From the NCBI GenBank assembly GCA_037962975.1, contig CM075673.1, positions 119,555,001 through 119,619,000 on the forward strand: a stretch of 64,000 nucleotides of DNA, read 5' to 3'. Positions 11,521-20,826 of this stretch are shown in pieces. The notes below the pieces were generated by a model. It was not told the origin of the DNA. It searched no databases and worked only from the letters and a program-made list of their open reading frames with translations. Position 1 is the first letter of the stretch. Every line of letters starts with the position of its first letter. A program made the translations under genes and the position numbers. The DNA comes from Clitoria ternatea (Eukaryota > Streptophyta > Magnoliopsida > Fabales > Fabaceae).

Positions 11521-11932
11521 TACAAGTTACATTATGTAGGCTGCGGAAATGGTCAACAATCCAGCTCATTTTTCTCACCTAAAGCCTCCATTATCACCAT
11601 AATTCATGCACCTAACATCCCACTACAATCCCATTATGAAAATCTTGTCCCCCACTTGTCATTTGCATCATTAAATCAACACTACATCTTGTTCCCAAGT
11701 CTGAATTCTTAGAACAAGCTAAAGTTAGTGAAGTCTCTCTCTTATTTTCTTTCACTTTCTCCGTCAAGTTCACTCTTGATCTGAAGCTAGGACAATAATA
11801 CAACACTTTCAACCACTTTAGGAACCTCCATTAAGGTAAGAGGGGACAGGGTTGTGAATAACTATGAAATGGGTAGAATTGTATGCTGTCCTAGGATTCC
11901 AGTTTTATTTTTGTATCTTGTTACTCGGTTTT

Positions 11933-12679
11933 GAGATTGAAAACGTGTGATTTTGATTCTGACTTCTTCATAAAAGTTGTAGATCTTTTTGTTATCTGAA
12001 TTTTGAGACCTGAATCAATTAATTTTAATATGTATAACAAAAGTTATAGCCAAAATACTACAGCATGTCCGAGTGGAATATTTATCCTATGTTTTGTATA
12101 TATATTAAAATTCTGGGACTTATACATGCATAATAAGCCTTTGATGTCTTCATTAAAGTTGTAGATATTTGTGTTATGGATCTGTAGAAAGTGGTTTCAA
12201 GTCAAAATGATTTTTGTAGCTTGAGTTATACCTAAAATACTGAAGTATGTCCAAGCTGTAAATCTGTTAACTTGAGATATGTATTTTATTTTATAAAACT
12301 GGGAACTTTGTGGTGAGAATTAGTGATTGGTGTCTTCATCAAAGTTGTAGATCTTCTTGTTATGGGAATTTTGAGACCTAAACCGACTAAATTGGATATG
12401 TATAGCATACGTTATGATCAAAATACTACAGCATGTCCGATTGAAATACTTATCTTGTGTTTTGTGCATATATGAATATTCTGGGAATTATACATACGTT
12501 TTTAGACCTTGATGTCTTCATGAAAGTTGTATATATTTATATTATGGATCTATAGAAAGTGGTTTCAAGTTAAAAGGATGTTTGTAGCTCTAGTTATGCC
12601 TAAAATACTGAAGTATGCTCAAACTAAAAATCTGTTAACAATGAAATGATATGTATAGCGTGAGTTATAGCCAAAATAC
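11933..12679 (+). repeat. ~182-bp alternating tandem repeat, B1 left half
   Basis: The core AAAGTTGTA recurs at 11973, 12155, 12341 and 12523: spacings 182, 186, 182. Odd units carry GAATTTTGAGACCT, even units GGATCTRTAGAAAGTGG, so two subtypes alternate. The array continues after the Sirevirus with cores at 30153, 30339 and 30521. The matching array in the other B insertion starts at 48224. Confidence 0.8.
12675..12679. repeat. 5-bp target-site duplication AATAC (left copy)
   Basis: AATAC at 12675-12679 is repeated at 30052-30056, flanking the whole Sirevirus-containing segment. The right copy follows the third Sirevirus LTR, not the second. Confidence 0.85.
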
Positions 12680-12798
12680 TGTGTTTGAATATGTTAACAG
12701 GTCCAAAGATGTGCAAAGATTTTGATAATGACAAACACTCTTGAAGAAACCGATGCAAAAACAAAGACATGAAATCAGAGTTGAAGTAACAGCGAAGC

Positions 12799-13203
12799 TA
12801 ATCGATTAGGCCATAGATTCTAATCGATTAGGAGCTTTCTGTTTTGGAAGAAATTGCATCAGGTATGAAGGCTAATCGATTAGGGAGCTGAACAATCGAT
12901 TAGGTACTCACTGGAATTAAGGTAATCGATTATACACCAGAGACTAATCGATTACAACAACCAGAAATAGGACAAAATGCATCAGGTATGAAATCTAATC
13001 GATTAAGGGAACCATATAATCGATTAGTGAGCCACTGGATTTAAAGTAATCGATTGCAAGACATGATAATCGATTAGGATGCTGCGAAGACAAATTAAAT
13101 GCATCAGGTACAAGATACTAATCGATTAGAGGAAGTGAAATAATCGATTAGGAAGTCTCTGACTTAAAGCTAATCGATTACAACGCGAGGGTGTAATCGA
13201 TTA
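12799..13203. repeat. TAATCGATTA palindrome array in LTR1 U3
   Basis: Fourteen sites (two imperfect) start at 12799, 12821, 12873, 12893, 12923, 12945, 12996, 13017, 13047, 13067, 13119, 13141, 13171 and 13194. Spacings repeat as ~21, 52, 21, 30, 22, 51, that is, near 2, 5, 2, 3, 2, 5 helical turns. The array ends 120 bp before the TATA box. It recurs in LTR2 (21287-21691) and LTR3 (28768-29172). Confidence 0.9.
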
Positions 13204-13322
13204 CGCTAGTGGAAAAACAGATTTAAGTGGGAAACCAGGTCATGTCTCCACCATCCTTCAAATTTCCACTAACTGCAACGGCTATGATGGACTAGGGCAC
13301 TCCTCAACAGCTATCTTGGCTC

Positions 13323-13329
13323 TATAAAT
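13323..13329 (+). promoter_or_regulatory. TATA box of Sirevirus LTR
   Basis: TATAAAT in a CTCTATAAATT context, 120 bp downstream of the palindrome array and followed by an A/C-rich start region. It is the likely LTR promoter for the genomic RNA. Copies are at 21811-21817 and 29292-29298. Confidence 0.65.
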
Positions 13330-14083
13330 TGAAGAGGAAGACAAGCACAAACACACAACTAAGAAGCAACAATTCATAGCTCTATTTTGTGCTTTGTAAG
13401 CCTATTTCTTGCATATTGTACTTTCACTTGTATATCCTCTCATCTTGAGAGATTAGAATTTGGGAGAGCTTTTCATTTGTATATCTGCTCTATTGAGAGA
13501 GTGTATTGATTGTAAACAAACACCAAACACACAAGTTATTCACTCTAGGTTGAGTGGTTACAAAGGTTGTGGACTCAACCTTTGGGATATTGTGAGATTG
13601 AGAGATTGGGTGGGTTGCCCTTGTACTTGTGAGGATTGGGTTCTTGAGTGTGGGACACTAGGAAGCCGCAATTGCTCAAAGTTGTATCTCTAGTCTACAA
13701 TAGTGGAAAATCCTCTAAGTGGGTTGCTTAGAGGCGAGACGTACACCGGATTGGGTGGAACTCGTTACATCGGTTTGCAAGCTTCACTTCCTTACTCTTT
13801 TACTTTCATATACTGCATATTTGTTGATTGGTATTGTTTGGTTGAGAAGAGCATACTTGAACTTGCTTAATTGGTTATATCTTAGATATTGCACACCAAG
13901 TGTTTGCTAAATTGCCTCAGCTATACTTACCTCTTGTAGTGCATTGCATATCATTTTTACTTGCTTTCACTTGCATAATCTCATAAACTTGGTTATAGAA
14001 ATCAATTTCAAAGGTATTTCAAGCAAAAGTTTTATTACTCAATTCACCCCCCTCTTGAGTATTGAGGCCACTTGAACAACAAG

Positions 14084-14095
14084 TGGTATCAGAGC
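14084..14095 (+). other. primer binding site, tRNA-iMet type
   Basis: TGGTATCAGAGC two bases after the LTR1 end, complementary to initiator tRNA-Met. A second copy at 22572-22583 follows LTR2, where no PBS should be, revealing a tandem or rearranged second internal region. Confidence 0.92.
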
Positions 14096-14137
14096 TTGAC
14101 TCTTGGTAGATCAAGCTTAACAGCTTCAAGAGATTAA

Positions 14138-15808
14138 ATGGCCTCAAGTTCTCAAAATGTTTTTCCCGAGGGTGGTGCGATAAATAGACCTCCCGCTTTC
14201 AATGGGGAAGGGTATCCTTTTTGGAAAGAGAGAATGAAAATCTTCATTCAATCAATTGACTTGAGAATATGGAATACCATTAAAAATGGTCCTTATATAC
14301 CAATGCATACTATAGATAGCAAGAATGTTGAAAAACCTATAGATGAATGGACAAGCGAGGAAGAAAAGAAAGTCCAATATGGCTACAAAGCCAAAAATCT
14401 CATTACTATGTCTTTAGGCCAAGATGAATTTTTTAGGATAATGACATGCCAAACTGCAAAAGAAATGTGGGATACTCTTCAAGTAACCCATGAAGGTACT
14501 AATGATGTAAAGGATTCCAAAATTAGTACCTTGACTAGCCAATATGAATGCTTTAGGATAAATTCAGGAGAATCTATTGTAGATATGTAGAAAAGGTTTA
14601 CACTTATTATCAACCATCTTATTACTCTTGGCAAAGTATATACTAACAAAGAGCTTGTGCACAAAATTTTGAAAAGTCTTAGCAGGGAATGGCAACCTCT
14701 CGTCACAGCAATAAAACAATCTCCTAGCATCAATGAAATGTCTCTTGCAACACTCTTTGGAAAATTGCAAGAACAAGAGAAAGAACTTAAGGCATTGAAG
14801 CTAGCCGAGGAAGAGGAGAAATCCACCAAGAAGAGAGGGCTAGCCCTCAAAGCCACCTCCATGCATGAGGAAGAATCATGCAGTGACTTAGATGAAGAAG
14901 AAGAGTTTGGGCTATTCGTAAAAAGATTTGGAAGATTCATGAAGAACAAAAAGTTCCAAAAGAACTTTAAGCCCCAAGGTAAGAAACCTACCTCTAATGA
15001 AACTTCCTCTTCACCAAGTTGTTTTGAATGTGGCAAGGAAGGGCACTTCAAAGCCGATTGTCCAAACCTCAAAAAGAAGGGCAAGGACAAACAAAGAAGA
15101 AGAAGAGCCTATATTGCCTGGGATGAAAACGATGTGAGCAGCTCCGACGACTCGGAAGATGAGCAAGCCAATCTTTGCTTAATGGCAAATCATCAAGAAG
15201 AAGACAATGAGGTAAATCTTCTTGACTTAGATAAAAATGAGCTGTTAGATGCATTTGAAGAATTATATGATAAATTTACAAAAATCTCTAGTAGACTCAA
15301 AGCATCTAGGAAAACTAGTGATACCCTTGAATTGCATCTCATGGAAGTATGTAAAGAAAATAAGAGCTTAAAAGAAGAACTAGAGAAAGTTCAAACATGC
15401 TCTAAGGATAAACCATGTGATTTTGCAAAAAGGTGCTTTGTGTTAGAAACCAAGGTTGAAGACCTAAATAGGACACTTGAGAAATTCACAAATGGAAGAG
15501 ATAATTTGAATATCCTACTTGGGCAACAAAAATGCATGTTTAGTAAAACCGGTTTAGGATATGACCAAGAACATAGTAACCATAAAATGGAGAAACACTA
15601 TAAAAGTTTCTTTGCACCACCAAGCAAATCCTCCTCACCTTTTATGAAATGCAATCATTGTGGTACCAAAGGACATAGTGCTTATAAGTGTAGTGTTAGG
15701 AAACTAGGACCAAAGGTCTTAAGAAAGGTGTGGGTTCCCAAAGGAACATCTCCACAAGCTAACCTTAAAGGACCCAACATAAAATGGGTACCTAGTTCTC
15801 TAAAATGA
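14138..15808 (+). pseudogene. Sirevirus gag with internal UAG
   Basis: One reading frame of 557 codons starting at ATG 14138 (MASSSQN), ending in TGA at 15806-15808, with a single in-frame TAG at 14588-14590 (codon 151). The first part is the capsid-like UBN2-type copia gag (GYPFWKERM, MWDTLQVTHEGT). After the TAG the capsid region continues without frame change. A zinc knuckle CFECGKEGHFKADC lies at ~15021-15062, then an acidic and coiled region, then a second CCHC, CNHCGTKGHSAYKC, at ~15651-15692. Gag forms the particle and binds RNA. Leaky UAG readthrough is known between gag and pol in SIRE-like elements. A stop inside capsid is unusual, and a disabling mutation is the simpler reading. 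Confidence 0.85.
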
Positions 15809-15821
15809 TTTTGTTTTGTAG

Positions 15822-18800
15822 GTATGCTTCAAGGCAAGCAACACCCATTGGTACTTGGATAGCGGGTGTTCAAAGCACATGACGGGAGACATAACCAAAT
15901 TTACATCATTCACTCCCAAAAGGAAAGGAAGTGTCACCTACGGAGACAACACTAAAGGAAGAATCCTAGGCATTGGAAATATAGGTAAGAATTCTTCCAC
16001 CTCCATAAGTGACGTATTGTATGTTGAAGGCCTCAAACATAATCTACTTAGTATAAGTCAATTATGTGACAAAGGATATAGAGTGTTATTTGAATCAAAT
16101 TGTTGCATAATTGAGCATAAGACCAATAAGGAAATTAAGTTTGTAGGCCAAAGAATTGATAATATTTACATGATTGATATGGATAGTTTGTATACAAATG
16201 ATGAACATTGCTTCATTTCAAAAGAGGATGAAACATGGCTATGGCATAGAAGAATAGCTCATATACATGTAGACCACTTGAACAAACTTGTCTCTAAAGA
16301 TTTAGTAATTGGTCTACCAAAGCTCAAATTTGAAAATAGATTTTGTGATGCATGTCAAAAAGGAAAACAAGTAAAGGCATCTTTTCAATCCAAAAACATT
16401 GTTTCTACTCAAAAGCCTTTACAACTTTTGCACATGGATTTATTTGGACCATCCAAAATCAAAAGCTTTGGAGGAAATTACTATGGTCTAGTTATAGTAG
16501 ATGACTATTCAAGATATACATGGACATTGTTTCTTGCTCATAAAAATGAAGCATATCATGCATTCAAGAAACTTGCAAAGATTATCCAAAATGAGCAAAA
16601 CTCAAAAATTGCATCCATTAGAACCGATCATGGGGGAGAATTTGAAAATCAATCTTTTGAAAAGTTTTGCGAAAAACATGGTATTAATCACAACTTTTCA
16701 GCTCCTAGAACTCCACAACAAAATGGAGTAGTTGAAAGAAAGAATAGATCGTTAGTAGAGCTTGCTAGAACCATGTTAAATGAAAACAATATTTCAAAAC
16801 ATTTTTGGGCCGATGCGGTAAACACCGCGTGTTATGTTATGAATAGATGTTTGATAAGGCCTATTTTAAAGAAAACCCCCTATGAGCTTTACAAGGGTAG
16901 AAAACCCAACATTGCATACTTTCATATTTTTGGATGTAAATGTTTTGTGCTCAACAATGGAAAGGATAATCTAGGAAAGTTTGATGCAAAATCTGATGAG
17001 GCAATATTCCTAGGATATTCTCAATCAAGTAAATCTTATAGAATTTTCAACAAACAAACAAATACCATTGAGGAATCTATTCATGTCAAATTTGATGAAA
17101 ATAGCCATAACCCTCCGAGAAAGGAAGATGTTGATGATCTTGTAGGTACCTTCCAAGAAATGAACTTGCAAGACAAAGAAGAAGTAGTCAACAATGATGA
17201 AGGTGCAACACAAATTGAGAGACAACAAGATTGGATAACCTTGAAGGATCATCCCGTAGATAAAATCATTGGAGAAATAACCAAAGGGGTAAGTACTCGA
17301 AACGCCATTAGAAATGCATGCAATCACTTGGCTTTTGTATCCCAAATAGAACCCAGAAATATTGATGAAGCCATTATTGATGAACATTGGATGTTGGCCA
17401 TGCAAGAAGAATTAAACCAATTTGAAAGAAATAAAGTTTGGGAACTTGTGCCAAGACCCAATAATCATCTAATAATAGGCACCAAATGGGATTTTAGAAA
17501 TAAGCTAGATGAAAATGGTATGATAACTAGAAACAAAGCTAGACTAGTTGCAAAGGGATACAACCAAGAAGAAGGAATAGACTATGAAGAAACATATGCT
17601 CCCGTAGCTAGGTTAGAAGCCATTAGATTATTGCTAGCTTTTGCATGTTGTATGGATTTCAAACTGTATCAAATGGATGTCAAAAGTGCGTTCTTAAATG
17701 GCTACATTCAAGAAGAAGTTTATGTAGATCAACCTCCGGGTTTTGAAAATCATAAATTTCCAAACCATGTCTTCAAATTGAGAAAAGCTCTATATGGTTT
17801 GAAGCAAGCTCCAAGAGCTTGGTATGAAAGATTAAGCAAATTTCTTTTAGAACACAACTTTGAAAGAGGAAAGGTTGATACTACATTGTTTATAAAACGC
17901 AAACACAATGACATCCTCTTGGTACAGATTTATGTAGATGACATAATATTTGGTGCTACTAATGAAAATCTTTGTCAAGAATTTGCCAAGATTATGCAGA
18001 ATGAATTTGAGATGTCCTTGATGGGAGAACTCACCTTCTTCCTTGGACTACAAATAAAACAAGCCATTGATGGAACGTTCATTAGCCAAACCAAATACTG
18101 TAAGGAACTACTTAAAAGGTTTGGAATGGACAAGGCAAACGAGATAGCTACACCCATGAGCACATCCTGCTATCTAGACAAAGACGAAAAGGGTAAGGAC
18201 ATTGAAATCACCAAATATCAAGGTATGATTGGATCCTTACTGTATTTAACTGCGAGTAGACCTGATATTATGTTTGCGGTATGCATGTGTGCTAGATATC
18301 AAGCATGTCCTAAAGAATCACATTTGACTGCCGTAAAAAGATATTTGAAATATCTTGTGGGTACTCAAAATGTTGGTCTATGGTATCCCAAAGGCGTTGA
18401 ATGTAATCTTTTAGGATATTCTGATTCCGACTTTGCGGGGTGTAAGCTTGATAGAAAAAGTACTAGTGGTACATGCCATTTGCTTGGAAGTTCCCTTGTT
18501 TCTTGGCATAGCAAGAAACAAGCAAGTGTTGCATTGTCAACAGCTGAGGCAGAATATGTAGCAGCTGGTAGTTGTTGTGCTCAAATTCTTTGGATGAGAC
18601 AACAACTTCTTGATTTTGGTATTACCTTGAATAATGTCCCCATTAAATGTGATAACACTAGTGCCATTAGCATCTCCAAGAATCCAGTAATGCACTCTAG
18701 AACCAAACACATTGAGATTAGGCATCACTTTATTAGAGATCATGTGTTAAAAGGGGATTGTGTACTTGAACATGTAGAAAGATCTAGGCAACTAGCTGAT

Positions 18801-18884
18801 ATTTTCACAAAACCCTTGGCTAGAGAGCAATTCATTCACATAAGAAGAGAGTTAGGCATTCTTGACATGTCCAGTTGTGTTTGA
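15822..18884 (+). CDS. Sirevirus pol: protease, integrase, RT, RNase H
   Basis: Open from just after a TAG at 15819-15821 to TGA at 18882-18884; 1009 codons from Leu 15855. Numbered from there: protease active site DSGCSKHM (2-9); integrase zinc domain (His131/137, Cys164/167); integrase catalytic triad Asp194 (HMDLFGP), Asp258 (RTDHGGEF) and Glu294, with 35 residues between the last two; RT Asp608 (QMDVKSAF) and YVDD at 693-696; RNase H Asp857/859, Glu898/900 and Asp933, and the HIEIRHHFIRD block. All expected copia catalytic residues are present. It has no own ATG near its start and lies in a different frame (+1) from gag, which ends at TGA 15806-15808. Expression therefore needs a stop/frame bypass, or an indel has separated a former fusion. 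Confidence 0.92.
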   Translation, partial: VCFKASNTHWYLDSGCSKHMTGDITKFTSFTPKRKGSVTYGDNTKGRILGIGNIGKNSSTSISDVLYVEGLKHNLLSISQLCDKGYRVLFESNCCIIEHKTNKEIKFVGQRIDNIYMIDMDSLYTNDEHCFISKEDETWLWHRRIAHIHVDHLNKLVSKDLVIGLPKLKFENRFCDACQKGKQVKASFQSKNIVSTQKPLQLLHMDLFGPSKIKSFGGNYYGLVIVDDYSRYTWTLFLAHKNEAYHAFKKLAKIIQNEQNSKIASIRTDHGGEFENQSFEKFCEKHGINHNFSAPRTPQQNGVVERKNRSLVELARTMLNENNISKHFWADAVNTACYVMNRCLIRPILKKTPYELYKGRKPNIAYFHIFGCKCFVLNNGKDNLGKFDAKSDEAIFLGYSQSSKSYRIFNKQTNTIEESIHVKFDENSHNPPRKEDVDDLVGTFQEMNLQDKEEVVNNDEGATQIERQQDWITLKDHPVDKIIGEITKGVSTRNAIRNACNHLAFVSQIEPRNIDEAIIDEHWMLAMQEELNQFERNKVWELVPRPNNHLIIGTKWDFRNKLDENGMITRNKARLVAKGYNQEEGIDYEETYAPVARLEAIRLLLAFACCMDFKLYQMDVKSAFLNGYIQEEVYVDQPPGFENHKFPNHVFKLRKALYGLKQAPRAWYERLSKFLLEHNFERGKVDTTLFIKRKHNDILLVQIYVDDIIFGATNENLCQEFAKIMQNEFEMSLMGELTFFLGLQIKQAIDGTFISQTKYCKELLKRFGMDKANEIATPMSTSCYLDKDEKGKDIEITKYQGMIGSLLYLTASRPDIMFAVCMCARYQACPKESHLTAVKRYLKYLVGTQNVGLWYPKGVECNLLGYSDSDFAGCKLDRKSTSGTCHLLGSSLVSWHSKKQASVALSTAEAEYVAAGSCCAQILWMRQQLLDFGITLNNVPIKCDNTSAISISKNPVMHSRTKHIEIRHHFIRDHVLKGDCVLEHVERSRQLADIFTKPLAREQFIHIRRELGILDMSSCV

Positions 18885-18984
18885 ATTTTTGATAAGAACC
18901 TTGTTGAATGGCATAATGCATGGTATATATCACATTTCATGTTTGGAACCTTGCTGTTTGATATGTTTGAAGTTTTTGACTCCA

Positions 18985-19316
18985 TAATCGATTACAGTGT
19001 TAATCCCAATCGATTACTAAGCTTCTGTTTCTAAGATAATCGATTAGACCTCACCCATAATCGATTACAATCATTCTGTTTTTTAAGATAATCGATTATC
19101 CATGATCCATAATCGATTACGAAGCTTCTATTTCAAATTCAAAACGTTTCCTCTTCTTCATAATCGATTACCACATTGCTCCAATCGATTAGGACGATTC
19201 TGTTTCTAAACTAATCGATTACCCTAAGCCTATAATCGATTACCCTCTGTATGAAACGTTTGAAATTCCCCAGAAACAGTGATCTAATCGATTACCACCT
19301 GCCTCGTAATCAATTA
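18985..19316. repeat. TAATCGATTA palindrome array upstream of ORF3
   Basis: Twelve sites start at 18985, 19007, 19037, 19058, 19089, 19110, 19161, 19182, 19212, 19233, 19285 and 19307 (first base of the 10-mer; three have one changed base). Spacings are 22, 30, 21, 31, 21, 51, 21, 30, 21, 52 and 22. The grammar is the same as in the LTR array, although the DNA between sites differs. The array fills the pol-ORF3 gap and ends 118 bp before a TATA box. Confidence 0.9.
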
Positions 19317-19433
19317 GTATGCGTTCTGATGAGTCAAATACAATTTCCTAGGCTCACTCGAAACTCTCCCTCTCATAAATCACTTCACTCCTTTCTAAAC
19401 TCTCTTTCCCCCTTCCCAAACCTAATTTTCAAC

Positions 19434-19441
19434 TATAAATA
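19434..19441 (+). promoter_or_regulatory. candidate internal TATA box for ORF3
   Basis: TATAAATA in a CAACTATAAATACCCC context, ~106 bp upstream of the ORF3 ATG and 118 bp downstream of the palindrome array. The following leader is C/T-rich without ATG. Position and context resemble a plant core promoter, and the layout copies that of the LTR. Confidence 0.55.
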
Positions 19442-19546
19442 CCCCCTCATTCATCTTCTCATCTCACACTACCTCCTTCCTCTCAAACCTCTCAAAAACT
19501 ATCTACCACTCATCTCTCTTTATCTCCTTCTTTTGCATTTTCCACC

Positions 19547-20665
19547 ATGTCTACCTCAAGGAATGTCAAGAGAGCTAGGTCCTCTACTGCTCAAGCCCAT
19601 AACCCCCTTGATTTTTCAAGGTTCTTCTCCTCCCCTAGAGATCTTCAACACTTCATGAAGAATTTTTCTGAAAAGGAAATCATGACTCCTCACTACACCA
19701 TTGCCGACACCTTTGACAACCCAAGCCTCACCTTCACCCAAAGTCTCCACCACTACAACCTTTTCCCCTTCTTATCCCTCAAAGAAGAAGAATACTATCC
19801 TGAGCTTATGAGAGTATTCTACTGCAACCTCCGCCTTGTCAATGGGATGGTTGAATCCAAGGTGAAAAACACCACCATCAAACTCTCAAATGCCCAATTT
19901 GCAGAAATTTCCAAACTGCCCCTCAACAATGCTGACTTTGATGGAGGCGAACCCGAGGATGAATGGGGTTTTAATCCCATCACTGCCCGCCGTTCTTTGT
20001 GGAAGTCGGCTCCTCCTATGAGCAACCACAAACTAGTTGGCCACTTGACCATGAACAACCGCCTGCTCCACTTCTTCTTGGTCAAGATGATTGTTCCCCG
20101 TGGTGGGAACTATGCTCTAGTTGAAGAGGATGATGTCCTCTTAATGTGGGCCATGCTGAACCACAAAGAGATCAACTGGGTTCAGTTGATCAAATTCCAC
20201 ATGCGCCATGCCAAGGACCAGCAAAAGCTCCCTTATGGTATCCTCCTCACCAAAATTTTTAAATTCTGTGGTGTTGATTTGGCAGGGGAACTCTCTGAAA
20301 AAGTGCCCCCAAGAGCTTGCATTGGCACTTCCCACCTCAATAAAATGGGCATGGTCAATATTGCTGGAATGTGGATTCTAAGGAGTGACCGGGAACATGG
20401 TGCCAACCCCTTTGCTGAACCTGCTGCTCCTCCTCCTCCTCCTCCACCTCAACCACAAGCTGCACCATCAGCCTCTTCATCTGCACCTCAAGCTGACCCA
20501 TTTGCATCTCTCTATGCCCATCTTGATCGCCGTTTCGATCGACTTGAAAACTCCCTCCAAGAGTTTTCAATGACCGAGCAGCAACATTTTGAGATGATGC
20601 AGCAGCGTTATGAAGAGCTGGCTCACCAAATTGCAGAAATCCGCTTCTTCAACCCGGATAACTAG
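19547..20665 (+). CDS. Sirevirus third ORF (env-like / plant transposon-domain protein)
   Basis: 372 codons, ATG in an ACCATGT context, stop TAG at 20663-20665. It lies downstream of pol where many Sireviruses carry an extra gene, often called env-like. I see no signal peptide or clear membrane span, so an envelope role is not supported. The body (about 60-270, for example RVFYCNLRLVNG and LPLNNADFDGG) recalls the putative plant transposon protein domain (Transposase_32 type) common in legume annotations, a tentative match. A Pro-rich linker (~291-302) and a heptad-like C-terminus rich in Glu/Gln/Leu (~325-368) suggest oligomerisation. A TATA box upstream and AATAAA downstream suggest separate transcription. 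The function is unknown. Confidence 0.8.
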   Translation: MSTSRNVKRARSSTAQAHNPLDFSRFFSSPRDLQHFMKNFSEKEIMTPHYTIADTFDNPSLTFTQSLHHYNLFPFLSLKEEEYYPELMRVFYCNLRLVNGMVESKVKNTTIKLSNAQFAEISKLPLNNADFDGGEPEDEWGFNPITARRSLWKSAPPMSNHKLVGHLTMNNRLLHFFLVKMIVPRGGNYALVEEDDVLLMWAMLNHKEINWVQLIKFHMRHAKDQQKLPYGILLTKIFKFCGVDLAGELSEKVPPRACIGTSHLNKMGMVNIAGMWILRSDREHGANPFAEPAAPPPPPPPQPQAAPSASSSAPQADPFASLYAHLDRRFDRLENSLQEFSMTEQQHFEMMQQRYEELAHQIAEIRFFNPDN

Positions 20666-20758
20666 ACTTTTAGTTTTGTTTTGTTTAGCTGATAGTTTCT
20701 TTTTGCTGTTTTCTGAATTTTGAATAATTTTACTTCTTGTATTTCCCATTTTCCATTC

Positions 20759-20764
20759 AATAAA
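20759..20764 (+). terminator. poly(A) signal downstream of ORF3
   Basis: AATAAA 94 bp after the ORF3 stop, in a T-rich region (TTTTGTTTTG and TGTATTTCCC upstream) typical of plant 3' ends. It could end an ORF3-specific transcript. The match is short and could be chance. Confidence 0.4.
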
Positions 20765-20826
20765 AGTATCTTATTTCAGTTTATATATTATTTCTCTTCA
20801 CTGCTCTAATTATTTTTGATGATTAC

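Larger units (their letters stand above)
10892..12679 (+). mobile_element. B-family LTR (B1), left part
   Basis: Starts TGTAACATCC and continues after the Sirevirus at 30057-31688, ending GACGTCACA. Without the nested element it is about 3.4 kb, so it behaves as a solo LTR. It has no credible coding region. It contains a ~188-bp direct duplication (11150-11520), a donor-like AAGGTAAG at 11833-11840 and the start of a ~182-bp alternating tandem repeat (from ~11930). From ~11836 on it is clearly homologous to 48086 onward in the larger insertion at 45443-50558, while the first ~940 bp differ. Plus orientation is inferred from the donor-like site. Confidence 0.75.
12680..14081 (+). mobile_element. 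Sirevirus 5' LTR (LTR1)
   Basis: 1402 bp, TGTGTTTGAATATG to GAACAACA. U3 holds a 14-site TAATCGATTA array organised as three ~122-bp units, each opening with GCATCAGGTA (12856, 12979, 13101). A TATA box follows at 13323-13329. The remainder is probably R-U5 leader. Short open frames at 13460-13910 lack a proper ATG context and recur only because the LTR does. Confidence 0.9.

Noticed and set aside
12799..13203. CRISPR-like repeat/spacer appearance of the palindrome arrays
   Set aside because: Repeats are only 10 bp, spacers are related to each other, the setting is a plant retrotransposon LTR, and no cas genes exist.
13460..13910. Two short plus-strand ORFs seen three times (also 21948-22398, 29429-29879)
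   Set aside because: Inside the Sirevirus LTR leader; triplication reflects the LTR copies, and no convincing ATG context or domain.
14479..15090. 203-codon minus-strand ORF within Sirevirus gag
   Set aside because: Antisense shadow of gag; composition mirrors the Lys/Glu-rich sense strand.
19251..19658. 135-codon frame overlapping the start of ORF3
   Set aside because: Covers the palindrome array, TATA box and leader; hydrophobic low-complexity translation, out of frame with ORF3.
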